Shown piece after piece: positions 17,491 to 25,411 of a stretch of DNA of 64,000 bases. Numbering within the stretch: the first letter of the stretch is position 1; every line of letters starts with the position of its first letter. Location of the stretch: assembly GCA_934621505.1 (NCBI GenBank), contig CAKTUU010000004.1, positions 65,690-129,689 on the forward strand. The letters are read 5' to 3'. The position numbers and the translations under genes were made by a program. The stretch comes from an uncultured Clostridia bacterium. GTDB lineage: Bacteria; Bacillota; Clostridia; Christensenellales; Aristaeellaceae. The notes under the pieces were generated by a model. The model ran no database searches and was not told the origin of the DNA. It saw only the letters and a program-made list of their open reading frames with translations.

Positions 17491-17950
17491 TTTCCTTGTT
17501 GCCGCTTTGGATTTCCTCATTCATTTTTTGAATTTTTCTTTTCCACACCAGATATTGCGCAATCCAAACCGCAATGAAAATAGCGACAAATATACCCACA
17601 TATGATACGATTCCGCCAATGGAATGGGGCATCCACTGGGCGATGTACGCAATTGGGAACATAACCCCGCAGGCCACCGCGAAATAAATACCGCTTTGCC
17701 TGGCAAGGCTCCAGGAATCAATCTCCCAAATAACAGAGGCCATGGCAAAGCCTGCGCCCATGACGGCGCAAAGCACGGTTTGAAGAATCACCGCGTTTAA
17801 CTCGCTTCCCATGGTTTCCATCAGCCGGGGCTGAACAGGGTAAAAGGAACCGTCTCCAATACAGCCTGAAATAATGATGGTTATGACAAACCCGATGGCA
17901 ATGCCCAGCGGAATCCCCAAAAGCCCGCGTTGAATCAGCTTTTTTTTCAT
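17486..17950 (-). CDS. DUF3021 four-helix membrane protein
   Basis: A 154-residue membrane protein with four hydrophobic segments and a charged C-terminal tail (KRKIQKMNEE). ATG 17950 is chosen over GTG 17959 because GAGGTG lies 8 nt from it. It follows the LytTR gene directly, with 10 nt between the stop and this start. LytTR regulators are often paired with a small membrane protein that inhibits them (LytTR regulatory systems such as HdrRM and BrsRM in streptococci). By that analogy this is the likely membrane-bound antagonist. Confidence 0.8.
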   Translation of the reverse strand: MKKKLIQRGLLGIPLGIAIGFVITIIISGCIGDGSFYPVQPRLMETMGSELNAVILQTVLCAVMGAGFAMASVIWEIDSWSLARQSGIYFAVACGVMFPIAYIAQWMPHSIGGIVSYVGIFVAIFIAVWIAQYLVWKRKIQKMNEEIQSGNKEK

Positions 17951-17960
17951 TATGATCACC

Positions 17961-18401
17961 TCATATGCCTAACCGTTGTTTGATTTTGGCGACGGACCGC
18001 CTTGAAACATAGGTAACCGTGCCGTTGGAAAGCGTAATGCAAATGGTTCCCGCAAAGCTCAAATCAAAGCTCTTGACCTTTTTCAGATTAATCAAGTCCG
18101 AATTGGAAATTCGCACGAAGGAATGGCTTTCCAGCCTTTGCTCCATTTCGTAAAGCCGCGGACGCAGCGTATACTCTCCATGATCCGTTTCAGCAATCAC
18201 CTTGCCGGATGTGGCAAAGACGCGGTAGATATCCGCCGGACCCAGCACCTCGACCGTACCGTCCCTGAAGCCTGCGATTACCTGCGGCTGTTCTTCGGAA
18301 ATCCGTTTGATGATGGCGTTGATTTCATCCGTCATTTTGTCCGTTATCACAATCCATTTGGGTTCTTTGCAATTTTCGTCTATTCTGATTTCGATTTCCA
18401 T
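17961..18401 (-). CDS. LytTR-domain transcriptional regulator
   Basis: A 146-residue protein without a receiver domain. The N-terminal ~45 residues are a small uncharacterised segment; residues 50-146 are a LytTR DNA-binding domain with the typical SHSFVRISNSDLINLKKV stretch and a final YVSRRSVAKIKQRLG. The start is ATG 18401 with a very strong GGAGGTGAT site. Paired with DUF3021 downstream. Targets probably include its own promoter; the pair is divergent from the chromate transporter genes. Confidence 0.88.
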   Translation of the reverse strand: MEIEIRIDENCKEPKWIVITDKMTDEINAIIKRISEEQPQVIAGFRDGTVEVLGPADIYRVFATSGKVIAETDHGEYTLRPRLYEMEQRLESHSFVRISNSDLINLKKVKSFDLSFAGTICITLSNGTVTYVSRRSVAKIKQRLGI

Positions 18402-18586
18402 GGTATCACCTCCTTTGTTCTTACCGCGGTTATAGTATAAGAAAATCAAACGGCCATTTCCACCGTTTTTAAACAGGTGGTCGTTTTGGGGCCGCAGGTG
18501 GTAAACGGCGATTGCATCAGCGTCCTGCGGGGCTTGACACCGGTGATATGCTGAATACGAACCAAAACCGAAAGAAGAGTGAATCC

Positions 18587-19153
18587 ATGAAGAAAGGAAC
18601 CCAGAGGGGGCGGGTGCCCATCGTCTTTTTGACGTTTCTGAAATTCGGCTGCTTCACTTTCGGCGGCGGTTGGAGCATTGTGACGCAAATTCAAAAGGAA
18701 TTTGTGGAAAAGCGGCACTGGATTACCGATGAAGAGCTGCTGGACTTTACCTCCGTAGGCCGGAGCATCCCCGGGCTGATGATCGGCAACGCCAGCGTGC
18801 TGTTCGGCTACCACACGGCGGGGGTGTGTGGCGCGCTGGCTGCGCTGGGCGGCATTACCCTGCCGCCGCTGGTCATCATGTATGCCGTCACCTTTCTATA
18901 CAGTCTTTTGCATGACAATGTATACATCGCCCGGGCCATGATGGGCGTTCGGGCGGCGGTGGTGCCCATTATTTTATGCGCCATGCTGAAGCTGACCAAA
19001 AGCGCCTTAAAGGACTGGTTCTGCTGGATTATCGCTTTGGCCGCGGCGGCGCTTGCCCTGTTTACAGGGCTCAGCAATCTTTTCATCGTAGGCTTGGGAG
19101 CCGCCGCCGGTCTGATAGCCATGGAGGTGAAAACGCGCCGTGATCTATCTTGA
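18587..19153 (+). CDS. Chromate transporter family protein, first half
   Basis: A 188-residue membrane protein of the short-chain CHR family. It shows the conserved FLKFGCFTFGGGWSIV near the N terminus followed by HWITDEEL and then hydrophobic segments. Short CHR proteins work as pairs. The start is uncertain: ATG 18587 has only a weak GAAGAG upstream. The second half overlaps its stop by 14 nt. Despite the family name the natural substrate (chromate/sulfate or another anion) cannot be told from sequence. Confidence 0.88.
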   Translation: MKKGTQRGRVPIVFLTFLKFGCFTFGGGWSIVTQIQKEFVEKRHWITDEELLDFTSVGRSIPGLMIGNASVLFGYHTAGVCGALAALGGITLPPLVIMYAVTFLYSLLHDNVYIARAMMGVRAAVVPIILCAMLKLTKSALKDWFCWIIALAAAALALFTGLSNLFIVGLGAAAGLIAMEVKTRRDLS

Positions 19154-19676
19154 ACTGTTCTTTTCCTTCCTGCTGATCGGTTTTACCAGCTTTGGCGGCA
19201 CCTCCATGATTCCCTTTATCAATTCGGAAATGATTCGCCACGGCTGGATGACGGCCATGGAGGTCAGCGACATTGTGGCCATTGCGGAAATGACGCCGGG
19301 ACCCATGGGATTGAACTGCGCCACTTTCGCGGGCACGCGGGTGGCCGGGATTCCCGGCGCGTTATGCGCCAGTCTGGGCGTTTTGGCTCCCACGCTGACC
19401 CTGTGCATGCTGGCGGCCGTATTTTTGAAAAAATTCAAGGAAAGCCGTCTGCTGCAAAACGCGCTGTACGGCATTCGGCCCGTGTGCATCGGCATGATTG
19501 CCGCCGTGGTTGTTGATTTGGCCGTAACCAACTATGCCGGGGCGATGGGAGGCCTGTCCTGGCAGGCTATCCTCATTGGCCTTATCTCCTTCGCCGTGTT
19601 ATTTTTCGCCAAATGGAGCGTGCCCAAAACCATATTGCTGGCCGCGGTACTGGGCATAGCTCTGGGAGGGCTGTAA
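19140..19676 (+). CDS. Chromate transporter family protein, second half
   Basis: A 178-residue partner of the preceding protein, starting at GTG 19140 inside its final codons. It has the matching N-terminal motif FTSFGGTSMIPF, and EMTPGPMGLN typical of the CHR family, with five to six hydrophobic stretches. The overlapping arrangement implies coupled translation and a heterodimeric transporter. Transcription ends at the stem-loop 19691-19735. Confidence 0.88.
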   Translation: MIYLELFFSFLLIGFTSFGGTSMIPFINSEMIRHGWMTAMEVSDIVAIAEMTPGPMGLNCATFAGTRVAGIPGALCASLGVLAPTLTLCMLAAVFLKKFKESRLLQNALYGIRPVCIGMIAAVVVDLAVTNYAGAMGGLSWQAILIGLISFAVLFFAKWSVPKTILLAAVLGIALGGL

Positions 19677-19690
19677 AAAGCGCAAAAAAC

Positions 19691-19735
19691 AAAGGCCGTC
19701 ATGCCCGGCTTTTGGCGCTGAACATGGCGGCCTTT
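19691..19735. terminator. Bidirectional stem-loop between chr genes and motor operon
   Basis: AAAGGCCGTCATG and CATGGCGGCCTTT pair over 13 positions with one G-U, loop about 19 nt. It separates two convergent transcripts. Confidence 0.7.
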
Positions 19736-19737
19736 GC

Positions 19738-20232
19738 TTATTCCCCCAGCGTGGCTTTTTTGCTGAAGCTGACCCCCCAGACATAGTAGCTGACAATGAC
19801 CTCCCGCACCGGATGGGCGCTGGCGTCCGTTAAAATGGTTACCTGCAGGTCGCCGTCGGACCGCATGGCCAGCGAATGCACCTGCAAATCGGCCGTTTGC
19901 AGAATATCCGTGCTTTGCGGCACCACCTGGGCCTCAATCATGTCGAGGGGCACCAGGCAGCCGTTATGCAGGCGAATGGTATAGGTAATCCAGGCGTATT
20001 CACCGGCTTCCTTCCATTCCAGCGGCTTTTGAAACAGGGTGCCCTGAAAGGTCTGCTCCTCTACGGCGGTTTTCACCTGGTCAAAGGCGGCGGAATCATT
20101 CCCGGCGGAAACGCCCTGGGCCGTCATTTTCAGCACCGTTACATGGGATGTGGCAAACAGGTATCCTACCAGCAGCACCGTTACCAGCAGCAAAGATACC
20201 GCTGCAATGGCCGCGATTTTGAGCCCGCGCAT
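19738..20232 (-). CDS. Small membrane-anchored protein of unknown function (third gene of motor operon)
   Basis: A 164-residue protein that I do not recognise. It has one N-terminal membrane helix (residues 5-27) with basic residues before it, so the ~135-residue remainder should face outside. The remainder looks like a beta-rich domain (TYTIRLHNG, LQVTILTD, VIVSYYVWGV) with a single Cys. GAGGAGG precedes ATG 20232 and only 15 nt separate it from the OmpA/MotB-like gene, so it is cotranscribed with the two motor proteins. Its place suggests an accessory subunit on the outer face of the complex, for instance contacting the OmpA domain; this is inference. Confidence 0.7.
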   Translation of the reverse strand: MRGLKIAAIAAVSLLLVTVLLVGYLFATSHVTVLKMTAQGVSAGNDSAAFDQVKTAVEEQTFQGTLFQKPLEWKEAGEYAWITYTIRLHNGCLVPLDMIEAQVVPQSTDILQTADLQVHSLAMRSDGDLQVTILTDASAHPVREVIVSYYVWGVSFSKKATLGE

Positions 20233-20247
20233 GGGATTCGCCTCCTC

Positions 20248-21285
20248 TTATTCGCCGTCGCCGGACAAAATTCTGCGAATTTCATCCACCATTTCCGCGT
20301 CCTTCATACGAAATTTAAATTCCACACGTCTGGACGCATCCATGTTTTCGCTGCCATCCTCGTTGTAGATCAGCACCGACGAGCTTCGGCCCGTAGCCGT
20401 TAAAATGGTTTTCAGCTTTTCCACCTGCCGGTCTGTCAAGCCGGGCATTTGCAGGCAGGCGGTGGCAACGCTCAGGGCACGCTCCTGGGACAGCTTCAGG
20501 TTGCTTAAGTAGGTGCCGGAGGTATCCGTATGGCCTTCAATGATGATTTCCCCCAGATAATCCTGATATTCGTCCTGAAGCAGCACCCCCAGATAGACGG
20601 GAATAAACTTTTTCAAAAATTCGCTGCCTTCCGCCTTGATGGCGCTTTTGCCCGTGTCAAAAAACACGTTGCTTTCCAGCATGATATCGCCGGTATTGGG
20701 GTCCACCTTGGCCTTCAGCTGGGCCTTGCTTAACGCGCTGGTCAATTCCCGCACAATCTGGGTGCGCACGCCTACCAGCTGGTCCAGCTTTTGCTGCTGG
20801 GCGTTCATGGCGTCCTGCTGCTGCCCCAGCAAAATGGTGGCGTTGGCCAGTTCGTTTTGCTTGCTTTCCAGTTCGGCGTTGGCTGTAGCCAGCTCCGTTT
20901 CCTTTTGAGACAGGGCCGTCTGCGCCGCCAGAATCAGCTTTTTCTGCTCCTCCAGTGTCAAATTCTGGTCGCTGAGCAGGCCCTTTTGTTCCTCCAGCTG
21001 GGTAAGGGCGCTGGAAAGCTCGCTTTCCTTGGCAATCAGGGCCAGCTGCTGGTTATTCAGTTCCGTTTGCTTGCTGTCCAGCTCCGTTTGCTTGGCGGTC
21101 AACAGGGCGCTTTGCTGGTTTAATTCGGCGGTTTTGGTATCCAGCATGGCAAAGTACTGGTACATGCTGTAGCAAAGCACCAGCACAAACACCAGCAGCA
21201 ACGCCGCCATCATATCGGAATAGCTGATCCATGCCGAGCCGCCGTCGGCTTTGCCTCCGCGGCGCATGGTGCGTTTACGGGCCAT
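20248..21285 (-). CDS. MotB/OmpA-type stator protein with long coiled coil (ZorB-like)
   Basis: A 345-residue protein in three parts. Residues 1-24 are basic, then a membrane helix (25-43) begins with SYSDMMAALLLVF, where D24 matches the proton-carrying Asp of MotB. Residues 51-169 are 17 uninterrupted heptads of the KQTELDS/KETELAT type, with a Leu (once Met) at nearly every core position. Residues 195-330 are an OmpA-like peptidoglycan-binding domain with IEGHTDTSGTYLSN and LSQERA. GGAGG precedes ATG 21285. It pairs with the ExbB/MotA-like gene 10 nt upstream. No flagellar genes exist in the window. Closest known logic: MotAB, ExbBD and Zorya ZorAB ion-driven motors. Confidence 0.88.
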   Translation of the reverse strand: MARKRTMRRGGKADGGSAWISYSDMMAALLLVFVLVLCYSMYQYFAMLDTKTAELNQQSALLTAKQTELDSKQTELNNQQLALIAKESELSSALTQLEEQKGLLSDQNLTLEEQKKLILAAQTALSQKETELATANAELESKQNELANATILLGQQQDAMNAQQQKLDQLVGVRTQIVRELTSALSKAQLKAKVDPNTGDIMLESNVFFDTGKSAIKAEGSEFLKKFIPVYLGVLLQDEYQDYLGEIIIEGHTDTSGTYLSNLKLSQERALSVATACLQMPGLTDRQVEKLKTILTATGRSSSVLIYNEDGSENMDASRRVEFKFRMKDAEMVDEIRRILSGDGE

Positions 21286-21295
21286 GGCTTCCTCC

Positions 21296-22486
21296 TTATT
21301 GCTGACGTTCGTTCATGTTGGCGGTCAAGCTGTCCACAGCCGCCTGCATCTGCTCCAGCGATTGGGACAATGCCTCCAGACGGGCGACCATTTGCTGGCT
21401 GGAATCGTCCACCGTGGTCAGGTTTTCCGCCCGGCGCTCCCGCTCCAGACGCAGTTCTGCGGCAATCAGCTGAATATTCTCCGCAATGTCCGCGCTGCCC
21501 TTACGAATATTCTCCGCGTCCCGGGCCAGGGCCTTGGAAATTTCCAGGGTGTTTTGCAAATTGCGCTGGGTCTGCATCTGGCCGTCGTTTACCGCGCGCA
21601 TGGTGTCCCCCAGGGCGGTCAGCTGGCTGCCCAGGGATGCGTTCATCTGCCTGACAAACTGGCCCACAATGCGCTGCACCCCCTCCACCTGCTCGTGGGT
21701 TGCGCCCTGAATAAAGGTATCCAGCGACTGGGTCAGCGGCTGCATGGCCCGGCCCACCGCCATTTCAATGGAAGCGGAAATCTGGCTGCCCACGTTTTCC
21801 GCCAGGCGGACGGCGCGTGCGTCCTCATCCTGCTTCTGGCACATCAGCTGTACATCCGGCTGCAGGGGCCGGGGCATGGCCAGCTCATAAAAAGCGTCCT
21901 CAAAGCCGTCCAGGGCGCGGACGGCCCGGCCAATGGACATGCGGTTAAACATATTGAAGGTCAGGGAGCAGGCAATGCCCGCCACAGAGGTGGCAAAGGC
22001 AAAACGCATGCCGCTGAGCAGCGTGGGAATGCTGGTGATGGTGCCTTCCGCGGTAGAAAAGTCCAGACTGGTCAGACCCTGCATCAGGCCCATAAAGGTG
22101 CCCAAAATACCCAGCGACGTCAACAGGCCGGGAATCAGCTCCGCCAGCTGGGCGTGACCGGGCTTGTCAATGACGGTTTCCTCATTCAGGTAATCGCCGA
22201 TATCGCAGGGAATGCCCCGCAAATCCAGTTGGCCGGCGTTCAGCAGAAACTGCTGCCATTCCGGGCGCAGGGACCGGCCCAAAAAGCGGGGATCCCGCCA
22301 GGCGGGCCGCTCGCCCTTGGCCGTGGTTTTTTCCAGCTTTACCACAGCCCGGTTCAGCAGGGACGCGTTGCGCAGCAGGGGATAAATGCACTTGAACAAA
22401 CCGGTAAGCGTAACCAGCGCAATGGCCGCGTACACCAGTATTTCCGAAGCGTTTGCCGTCAGGCGGCTGATCATGGTGGTATCCAT
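21296..22486 (-). CDS. MotA/TolQ/ExbB-type proton channel with long cytoplasmic tail (ZorA-like)
   Basis: A 396-residue channel protein. A membrane segment at residues 12-33 is followed by a cytoplasmic stretch, and then the MotA/TolQ/ExbB core at about 110-190: LIPGLLTSLGILGTFMGL and SGMRFAFATSVAGIACS. From about residue 215 to the end a long Gln/Glu/Ala-rich helical region (QTQRNLQNTLEISK, ERRAENLTTVDDSS) forms a coiled-coil tail, as in ZorA. ATG 22486 has GGGAGG; longer in-frame starts lack a site. It would assemble as a pentamer around a dimer of the MotB/OmpA protein and convert ion flow into motion. First gene of a three-gene operon with its own strong promoter. Confidence 0.85.
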   Translation of the reverse strand: MDTTMISRLTANASEILVYAAIALVTLTGLFKCIYPLLRNASLLNRAVVKLEKTTAKGERPAWRDPRFLGRSLRPEWQQFLLNAGQLDLRGIPCDIGDYLNEETVIDKPGHAQLAELIPGLLTSLGILGTFMGLMQGLTSLDFSTAEGTITSIPTLLSGMRFAFATSVAGIACSLTFNMFNRMSIGRAVRALDGFEDAFYELAMPRPLQPDVQLMCQKQDEDARAVRLAENVGSQISASIEMAVGRAMQPLTQSLDTFIQGATHEQVEGVQRIVGQFVRQMNASLGSQLTALGDTMRAVNDGQMQTQRNLQNTLEISKALARDAENIRKGSADIAENIQLIAAELRLERERRAENLTTVDDSSQQMVARLEALSQSLEQMQAAVDSLTANMNERQQ

Positions 22487-22530
22487 GGCGACCTCCCTAA
22501 TGAAAAATAATGTCGTAAAATTCCGATCAT

Positions 22531-22559
22531 ATTGTAACGCTTTTTTCATACTTTGTAAA
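22531..22559 (-). promoter_or_regulatory. Promoter of the motor operon
   Basis: Minus strand TTTACA (22559-22554), 17-bp spacer, TACAAT (22536-22531), about 45 nt before the start codon. Housekeeping-like, suggesting constitutive expression. Confidence 0.7.
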
Positions 22560-22591
22560 CACATTTGGAACCAATACCCTGTAACAGATGA

Positions 22592-22619
22592 TTGACAATC
22601 CGTCAGGCCATGCTATAAT
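22592..22619 (+). promoter_or_regulatory. Promoter of the TPP riboswitch-thiT unit
   Basis: TTGACA, 16-bp spacer, TATAAT: a consensus promoter about 15 nt before the riboswitch. Confidence 0.85.
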
Positions 22620-22632
22620 GCAAGTCGAACCA

Positions 22633-22720
22633 ACACCGCTGGGGGCGCAGAAATGCTGAGATGGCTTCGGCCGGTCCCTTTGAACCTGATGTAGGCAATC
22701 CTACCGTAGGGAAGCGAGCA
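22633..22720 (+). promoter_or_regulatory. TPP riboswitch (THI element)
   Basis: The sequence carries the hallmark THI-box pieces in order: GGGGGCGC, CTGAGATGG, GGTCCCTTTGAACCTGAT, a variable stem with GTAGG/CCTAC, and a final TAGGGAAGCG closing back to CCGCT. It lies between a consensus promoter and a terminator hairpin ahead of thiT. Thiamine pyrophosphate binding should favour the terminator and shut thiT off. Confidence 0.93.
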
Positions 22721-22738
22721 CAAAAGAGTAATCTTTCA

Positions 22739-22770
22739 ATGCCGCGCCCTTCCAGGCGCGGCATTTTTTC
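22739..22770 (+). terminator. Riboswitch-controlled terminator before thiT
   Basis: AATGCCGCGCC and GGCGCGGCATT form an 11-bp stem followed by TTTT. It is the expression platform of the TPP riboswitch. Confidence 0.85.
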
Positions 22771-22806
22771 ATGCGGTGCGGTCACAGAAGGAAAGGAAGG
22801 ATCCCC

Positions 22807-23475
22807 ATGAAATTCAAACTGGATGAAATCAGCGTAACCAACTGGATTCTGCTGGGCGTACTGATTGTGCTGGCTGTGGTGCTGATGCTGTTTGCGCGCA
22901 AAAAACAGCAGTGGAACGCCAAAATGCTGGCCAGCGCCGCCATCTGCATCGCCCTTAGCTTTGTACTCAGCTACATTCGCCTGTTCAAGCTGCCCCAGGG
23001 TGGCAGCGTAACCCCTGCCAGCCTGCTGCCCATCATCGCCTTCGCCTATGCCTACGGCGCTGTGCCGGGCCTGCTGGTGGGCTTTGCCTACGGCCTTCTG
23101 CAAATGATTCAGGACCCCTATATTGTGGGCGTTGTGCAGGCGCTGCTGGACTACCCGCTGGCCTTTGGCTGCATTGCGCTGGCCGGTCTGTGCCGCAGCA
23201 TTCCCGCCCGCTGCCAGGGCCTGGCCAAAAAGAACCCCAACCTGCCCGACCTGTGCGGCTGGCTGGCCGCTCTGGCCCTGACGGGCGTGGGCCGTTTCAT
23301 CTGCCATGTGCTCAGCGGCGTGGTATTCTTTGCGGAATACGCCGACGGCACGGGCCTGTCCCCCCTGGTCTACTCCCTGTCCTACAACTCCTTCGTATTT
23401 GTGGATTTGCTGATCTGCTTTGTGGTGGTGCTGTTCCCCCAGGTGCGCAAGGCGCTGGAACGGATGAGCAAATAA
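22807..23475 (+). CDS. thiT: Thiamine ECF transporter S component
   Basis: A 222-residue integral membrane protein with about six to seven spans, including SYIRLFKLPQGGSVTPASLL, characteristic of ThiT; the following region and VVQALLDYPLAF also fit. It binds thiamine with high affinity and works with a shared ECF energizing module (EcfAA'T), not encoded here. ATG 22807 is preceded by AAGGAAGG. The upstream TPP riboswitch confirms the vitamin B1 role independently. Confidence 0.93.
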   Translation: MKFKLDEISVTNWILLGVLIVLAVVLMLFARKKQQWNAKMLASAAICIALSFVLSYIRLFKLPQGGSVTPASLLPIIAFAYAYGAVPGLLVGFAYGLLQMIQDPYIVGVVQALLDYPLAFGCIALAGLCRSIPARCQGLAKKNPNLPDLCGWLAALALTGVGRFICHVLSGVVFFAEYADGTGLSPLVYSLSYNSFVFVDLLICFVVVLFPQVRKALERMSK

Positions 23476-23478
23476 ACC

Positions 23479-23521
23479 AAAACCGCCCTTCCCCACGGCT
23501 CGCAGGGAAGGGCGGTTTTTT
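23479..23521. terminator. Bidirectional terminator between thiT and uppP
   Basis: AAAACCGCCCTTCCC and GGGAAGGGCGGTTTT arms with an 11-nt loop and T/A runs on both sides; the flanking genes converge. Confidence 0.93.
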
Positions 23522-23533
23522 TGATGCGCTTTT

Positions 23534-24391
23534 TTAACCAAGCAAACCCTTCAGCAGGGCGGCCGCCTCCGAAACGGCGGGAGCCGGATCCGTCAGCACG
23601 CCGGTGGCCTGCAAAACAATGACTGCAATACCCAGCAGGGCCATATACAGCGCAAAGCCGTTCAAGGACGCCTTGCTGATGACCTTCATGAAGAAACGAA
23701 TGGCCAGGTAACCGCTGACGCCCGCCACCACCATGCCCACTAGAACCGCAGGCAAGTCGCTGCCAAAGGTCACGCCTTCCTGAATCGCGTCCTTACCCAC
23801 GCTGAGCAGGCTGCCCACAATGGCCGGAGCGCTCATCATAAAGCTGAATTTGGCGGCGGTTTCCCGGTTCACCTTTGCGGCCACGCCGCCAAAGATGGTG
23901 CTGCCGCTGCGGCTGACGCCCGGCAGCATGCCCACCGCCTGCAGGCAGCCCATTACCAGCGCTTCCACAATACCTACCTGATCCTTTTCCACCCCGCGTG
24001 CCGCGTTGCGCCTGCTGATCCACTGGGTCAGCACCAGCAGCAGCGCCGTCACCAGAAAGAACACGCCCAAAAAGCGGTTGGTTCCTTCCACAGCGTCCAG
24101 CAAATCGCCAAACACCACTTTCGCGGCCAGCGCTGGCAGGGAGGCGATAAACAGCAGCAGCAGGGTTTTGTTCTTGATGGGATGGGCGATCATCTGCACC
24201 CAATCCTTCCAGAACACCACGGCTACGGCAACCAGCGTGCCCACATGCAGCAGGATATCAAACAGCAACTGATTTGCCACATTCACCCCCAGCAGCGCCT
24301 GAAACAAATTCAGATGTCCGCTGGAGGAAATGGGCAAAAACTCGGCCAAGCCCTGTACCAGGCCCAAAAAGGCGGCGGTTAGCATATTCAT
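23534..24391 (-). CDS. uppP: Undecaprenyl-diphosphatase
   Basis: A 285-residue membrane phosphatase (BacA/UppP) that recycles undecaprenyl pyrophosphate for peptidoglycan and envelope glycan synthesis; it also confers some bacitracin tolerance. Both family motifs are present: EFLPISSSGHL near residue 20 and LPGVSRSGSTI near 165. The start ATG 24391 has GGAAAGGAA at 9 nt; an ATG two codons later is also possible. Convergent with thiT, transcribed from the promoter at 24428-24456. Confidence 0.95.
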   Translation of the reverse strand: MNMLTAAFLGLVQGLAEFLPISSSGHLNLFQALLGVNVANQLLFDILLHVGTLVAVAVVFWKDWVQMIAHPIKNKTLLLLFIASLPALAAKVVFGDLLDAVEGTNRFLGVFFLVTALLLVLTQWISRRNAARGVEKDQVGIVEALVMGCLQAVGMLPGVSRSGSTIFGGVAAKVNRETAAKFSFMMSAPAIVGSLLSVGKDAIQEGVTFGSDLPAVLVGMVVAGVSGYLAIRFFMKVISKASLNGFALYMALLGIAVIVLQATGVLTDPAPAVSEAAALLKGLLG

Positions 24392-24427
24392 CAACAATCG
24401 TTCCTTTCCTTGGTCAATATCATTGGA

Positions 24428-24456
24428 AGTATACACCAAATCGAAACTTCTGTCCA
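24428..24456 (-). promoter_or_regulatory. Promoter of uppP
   Basis: Minus strand TGGACA (24456-24451), 17-bp spacer, TATACT (24433-24428). Confidence 0.65.
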
Positions 24457-24487
24457 TCCAAAAGGGAGTTTTTACAACTGGCGGCCT

Positions 24488-24516
24488 TTTCAATCTATGC
24501 GTTTTTCCGGTATAAT
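24488..24516 (+). promoter_or_regulatory. Promoter of the beta-lactamase-fold gene
   Basis: TTTCAA, 17-bp spacer, TATAAT, ending 18 nt before the start codon at 24535. Confidence 0.6.
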
Positions 24517-24534
24517 AGAAGCGGGAGGTGCGCT

Positions 24535-25377
24535 ATGAAACGACTTGCTTTCTGGATCAGCCTTTTGCTTCTTCTGTGTCTGCTTCTTTCCGCGCCCGCG
24601 GCGGCGGACGGTCAGGTGCAGGCTCTGTTTCTTAACGTGGGCAAAGCGGACGCGGCGCTGCTGTTTGTTGACGACAGCCGTTTTTTGGTGGATACCGGGT
24701 CCAAGGACAGCTTTGACCAGCTGGAAAAGGCGCTTTCCGTTTATCAGATTACCCATTTGGACGGCGTGCTGATTTCCCACACGGACAAGGACCATGTGGG
24801 CGGCCTGAAAAAGCTGCTGAAAAGCGGCGTGCAGGTAGACGTTATTTATACGGGCGCTCTGCACAGCGAGGGCAGCGCGGCGGAGCATCCCGTGGCCAAG
24901 GCGGCCGAAAAATACGGCGTGACATTGGTCTGGCTCAGCGCCGGGGATGCGTTTTCCATCGGGCAGACGCGCTTTCAGGTGCTGGGTCCCCTTGCCCAGG
25001 ATGATGAGGACGAAAACAACAATTCCCTGGTGGTGCGGGTGGAAACGCCTCAGGGCAGCCTGCTGTTCACCGGCGATATGGAAGCGTCGGAGGAACACGA
25101 CCTGCTGTCCGCGGGGCTGATTGAAAGCGCGGACGTGCTGAAGGTGGCCCATCACGGCCGGGACGATACCACCAGCCGGGCCTTTGCCTTCGCGGTAAAG
25201 CCTCAGTGGGCGGTAATTTCCACCAGCAGCCAGCAGGAGCCCCGCTCGCCATCGGACAAGGTTATCGCTTACCTGCAAGGCGTTAAGGCCAACGTGGCCG
25301 TTACCCAGGACGCGCAGGCCGGTATTCTGGTCACCCTTTCGGAGGGTACGGCCACCGCCGAAACCCTGGACTGGTAA
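24535..25377 (+). CDS. Secreted ComEC/Rec2-like metallo-beta-lactamase-fold hydrolase
   Basis: A 280-residue protein with a signal peptide ending in APAAA before residue 23, then one metallo-beta-lactamase domain. Metal-site motifs are SHTDKDHVGG (HxDxDH), FTGDM and VAHHGRDD. This is the domain found at the C terminus of ComEC competence proteins, here free and exported without the membrane channel part. Family members have been proposed to degrade DNA or phosphodiesters at the cell surface; the substrate here is unknown. GGGAGG precedes the ATG. It is a single-gene unit followed by hairpin repeats. Confidence 0.88.
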   Translation: MKRLAFWISLLLLLCLLLSAPAAADGQVQALFLNVGKADAALLFVDDSRFLVDTGSKDSFDQLEKALSVYQITHLDGVLISHTDKDHVGGLKKLLKSGVQVDVIYTGALHSEGSAAEHPVAKAAEKYGVTLVWLSAGDAFSIGQTRFQVLGPLAQDDEDENNNSLVVRVETPQGSLLFTGDMEASEEHDLLSAGLIESADVLKVAHHGRDDTTSRAFAFAVKPQWAVISTSSQQEPRSPSDKVIAYLQGVKANVAVTQDAQAGILVTLSEGTATAETLDW

Positions 25378-25411
25378 ACGCCGCACCCGGCAAACCGGCC
25401 CCACATACAAT

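Noticed and set aside
20778..21135. Tandem DNA repeat or satellite in the stator gene
   Set aside because: The periodicity is at the protein level (21-bp heptad units with varied codons), as in coiled coils, not a DNA repeat array or CRISPR.
19738..22486. Complete Zorya defence system
   Set aside because: Only ZorA/ZorB-like components are present; no helicase, nuclease or ZorE-like gene lies within several kb on either side.
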